Source: a virus. From it: DNA of 21,201 nucleotides. The notes under the pieces are model-generated. The model was not told the origin of the DNA. It worked only from the letters and a program-made list of their open reading frames with translations, and did not search any database. Position numbers and translations under genes: made by a program. The DNA is taken from the IMG/VR virus record IMGVR_UViG_3300046007_000337, positions 1 to 21,201 of that record. One strand, 5' to 3'. Shown piece after piece: positions 20,852-21,201 of this stretch (position 1 is its first letter; each line of letters opens with the position of its first letter).

Positions 20852-21201
20852 TCACTTTGTTAGATCAATTATTTCGCAAGCACCAGCGGTGCATGCCATT
20901 GTGTGCGATGATGTTGTGGTATCAACCTTCTCATATAACGAGAGGGCATTGAAATCCACGGCAGTCATCTGATAAGCACTGTACATTTCCTTGGTGATTA
21001 CCTCAAACGGAGCCTGAGCATATACATGATCAGACTTTGGTAGGAAGGAGATACCGGAGATCTTGTCAAAGTTCTCCCATACCCACTGTCCTACTGGCAT
21101 GAACTCACTGTCGGAATAGTTGACGGTAATGCTTGGCTTGTGCTGACAGTAATGCTCCTGATAGGCAAGCCACAGATTAAGGTGGTCGATTGCCTGTAGT
21201 T
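20852..21201 (-). CDS. Ribonucleotide reductase, class II (B12-dependent) type, C-terminal part
   Basis: The frame is open to the right edge (about 116 residues visible), so the 5' part is outside the window. It shows the conserved C-terminal region of ribonucleoside reductases: LNLWLAYQEHYCQHKPSITV, then SEFMPVGQWVWENFDKISG, SFLPKSDHVYAQAPFEVI. The extreme C-terminus carries CTAGACE, a C-x4-C pair matching the redox-active cysteines that reactivate class II (adenosylcobalamin) enzymes. The enzyme makes deoxyribonucleotides for phage replication. The first in-frame Met at 21100 is internal and not the start. Class II rather than class I is a pattern-based judgement. Confidence 0.87.
   Translation of the reverse strand, partial: LQAIDHLNLWLAYQEHYCQHKPSITVNYSDSEFMPVGQWVWENFDKISGISFLPKSDHVYAQAPFEVITKEMYSAYQMTAVDFNALSLYEKVDTTTSSHTMACTAGACEIIDLTK

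Overview
The window is the late, virion-building half of a tailed bacteriophage genome with a T7-like (podovirus) head and short tail. Every gene I can support lies on the minus strand, so transcription runs from position 21201 towards 1. Host and exact phage group cannot be read from this stretch. The podoviral parts, a class II (B12-dependent) ribonucleotide reductase and several small basic Cys/Lys-rich proteins resemble, from memory, phages of aquatic bacteria. Genes are packed extremely tightly: many start codons overlap the previous stop as TAATG or ATGA, which points to translational coupling.

Layout in transcription order. (1) 21201-20165: C-terminus of ribonucleotide reductase (end of the nucleotide-metabolism module), then three small genes, two of which overlap out of frame. 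(2) 20155-18560: portal. (3) 18540-13331: an accessory block between portal and scaffold. It has four small basic proteins in a TAATG chain, a 185-aa structural-type protein, a 609-aa carbohydrate-binding-like protein, a small gene preceded by a truncated copy of its own first residues, an HxH-repeat fibre-like protein, a protein with an Mtd-like N-terminus, and two tiny basic peptides (one Cys-rich, one histone-H1-like). I infer surface decoration, adhesion or head fibres, probably exchanged as a cassette. (4) 13301-10855: scaffold and major capsid, followed by a strong intrinsic terminator at 10735-10778, as in T7 after gene 10. (5) 10717-5506: tail tubular proteins A and B and the tail fibre. 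(6) 5493-4657: three membrane proteins, including a candidate unimolecular spanin. (7) 4660-2136: small terminase, an AT-rich HNH endonuclease gene lodged between the two terminase genes, and large terminase. (8) 2136-1: a gp14-like internal virion protein and two further probable internal virion or ejection proteins, the last cut by the window edge. In T7 the internal core genes precede the fibre and terminase genes, so this order is permuted.

The least expected signals lie in the few non-coding gaps and short genes. The three largest gaps (3819-3942, 10718-10854, 12199-12377) can each be closed by a perfect 9-11 bp long-range inverted repeat enclosing smaller hairpins. The terS/HNH junction has three mutually exclusive pairing segments, one covering the terS stop and one abutting the HNH ribosome-binding site. 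No tRNA, CRISPR array, integrase, transposase, RNA polymerase or endolysin gene was seen. All secondary structures were found by eye and not by folding calculations.
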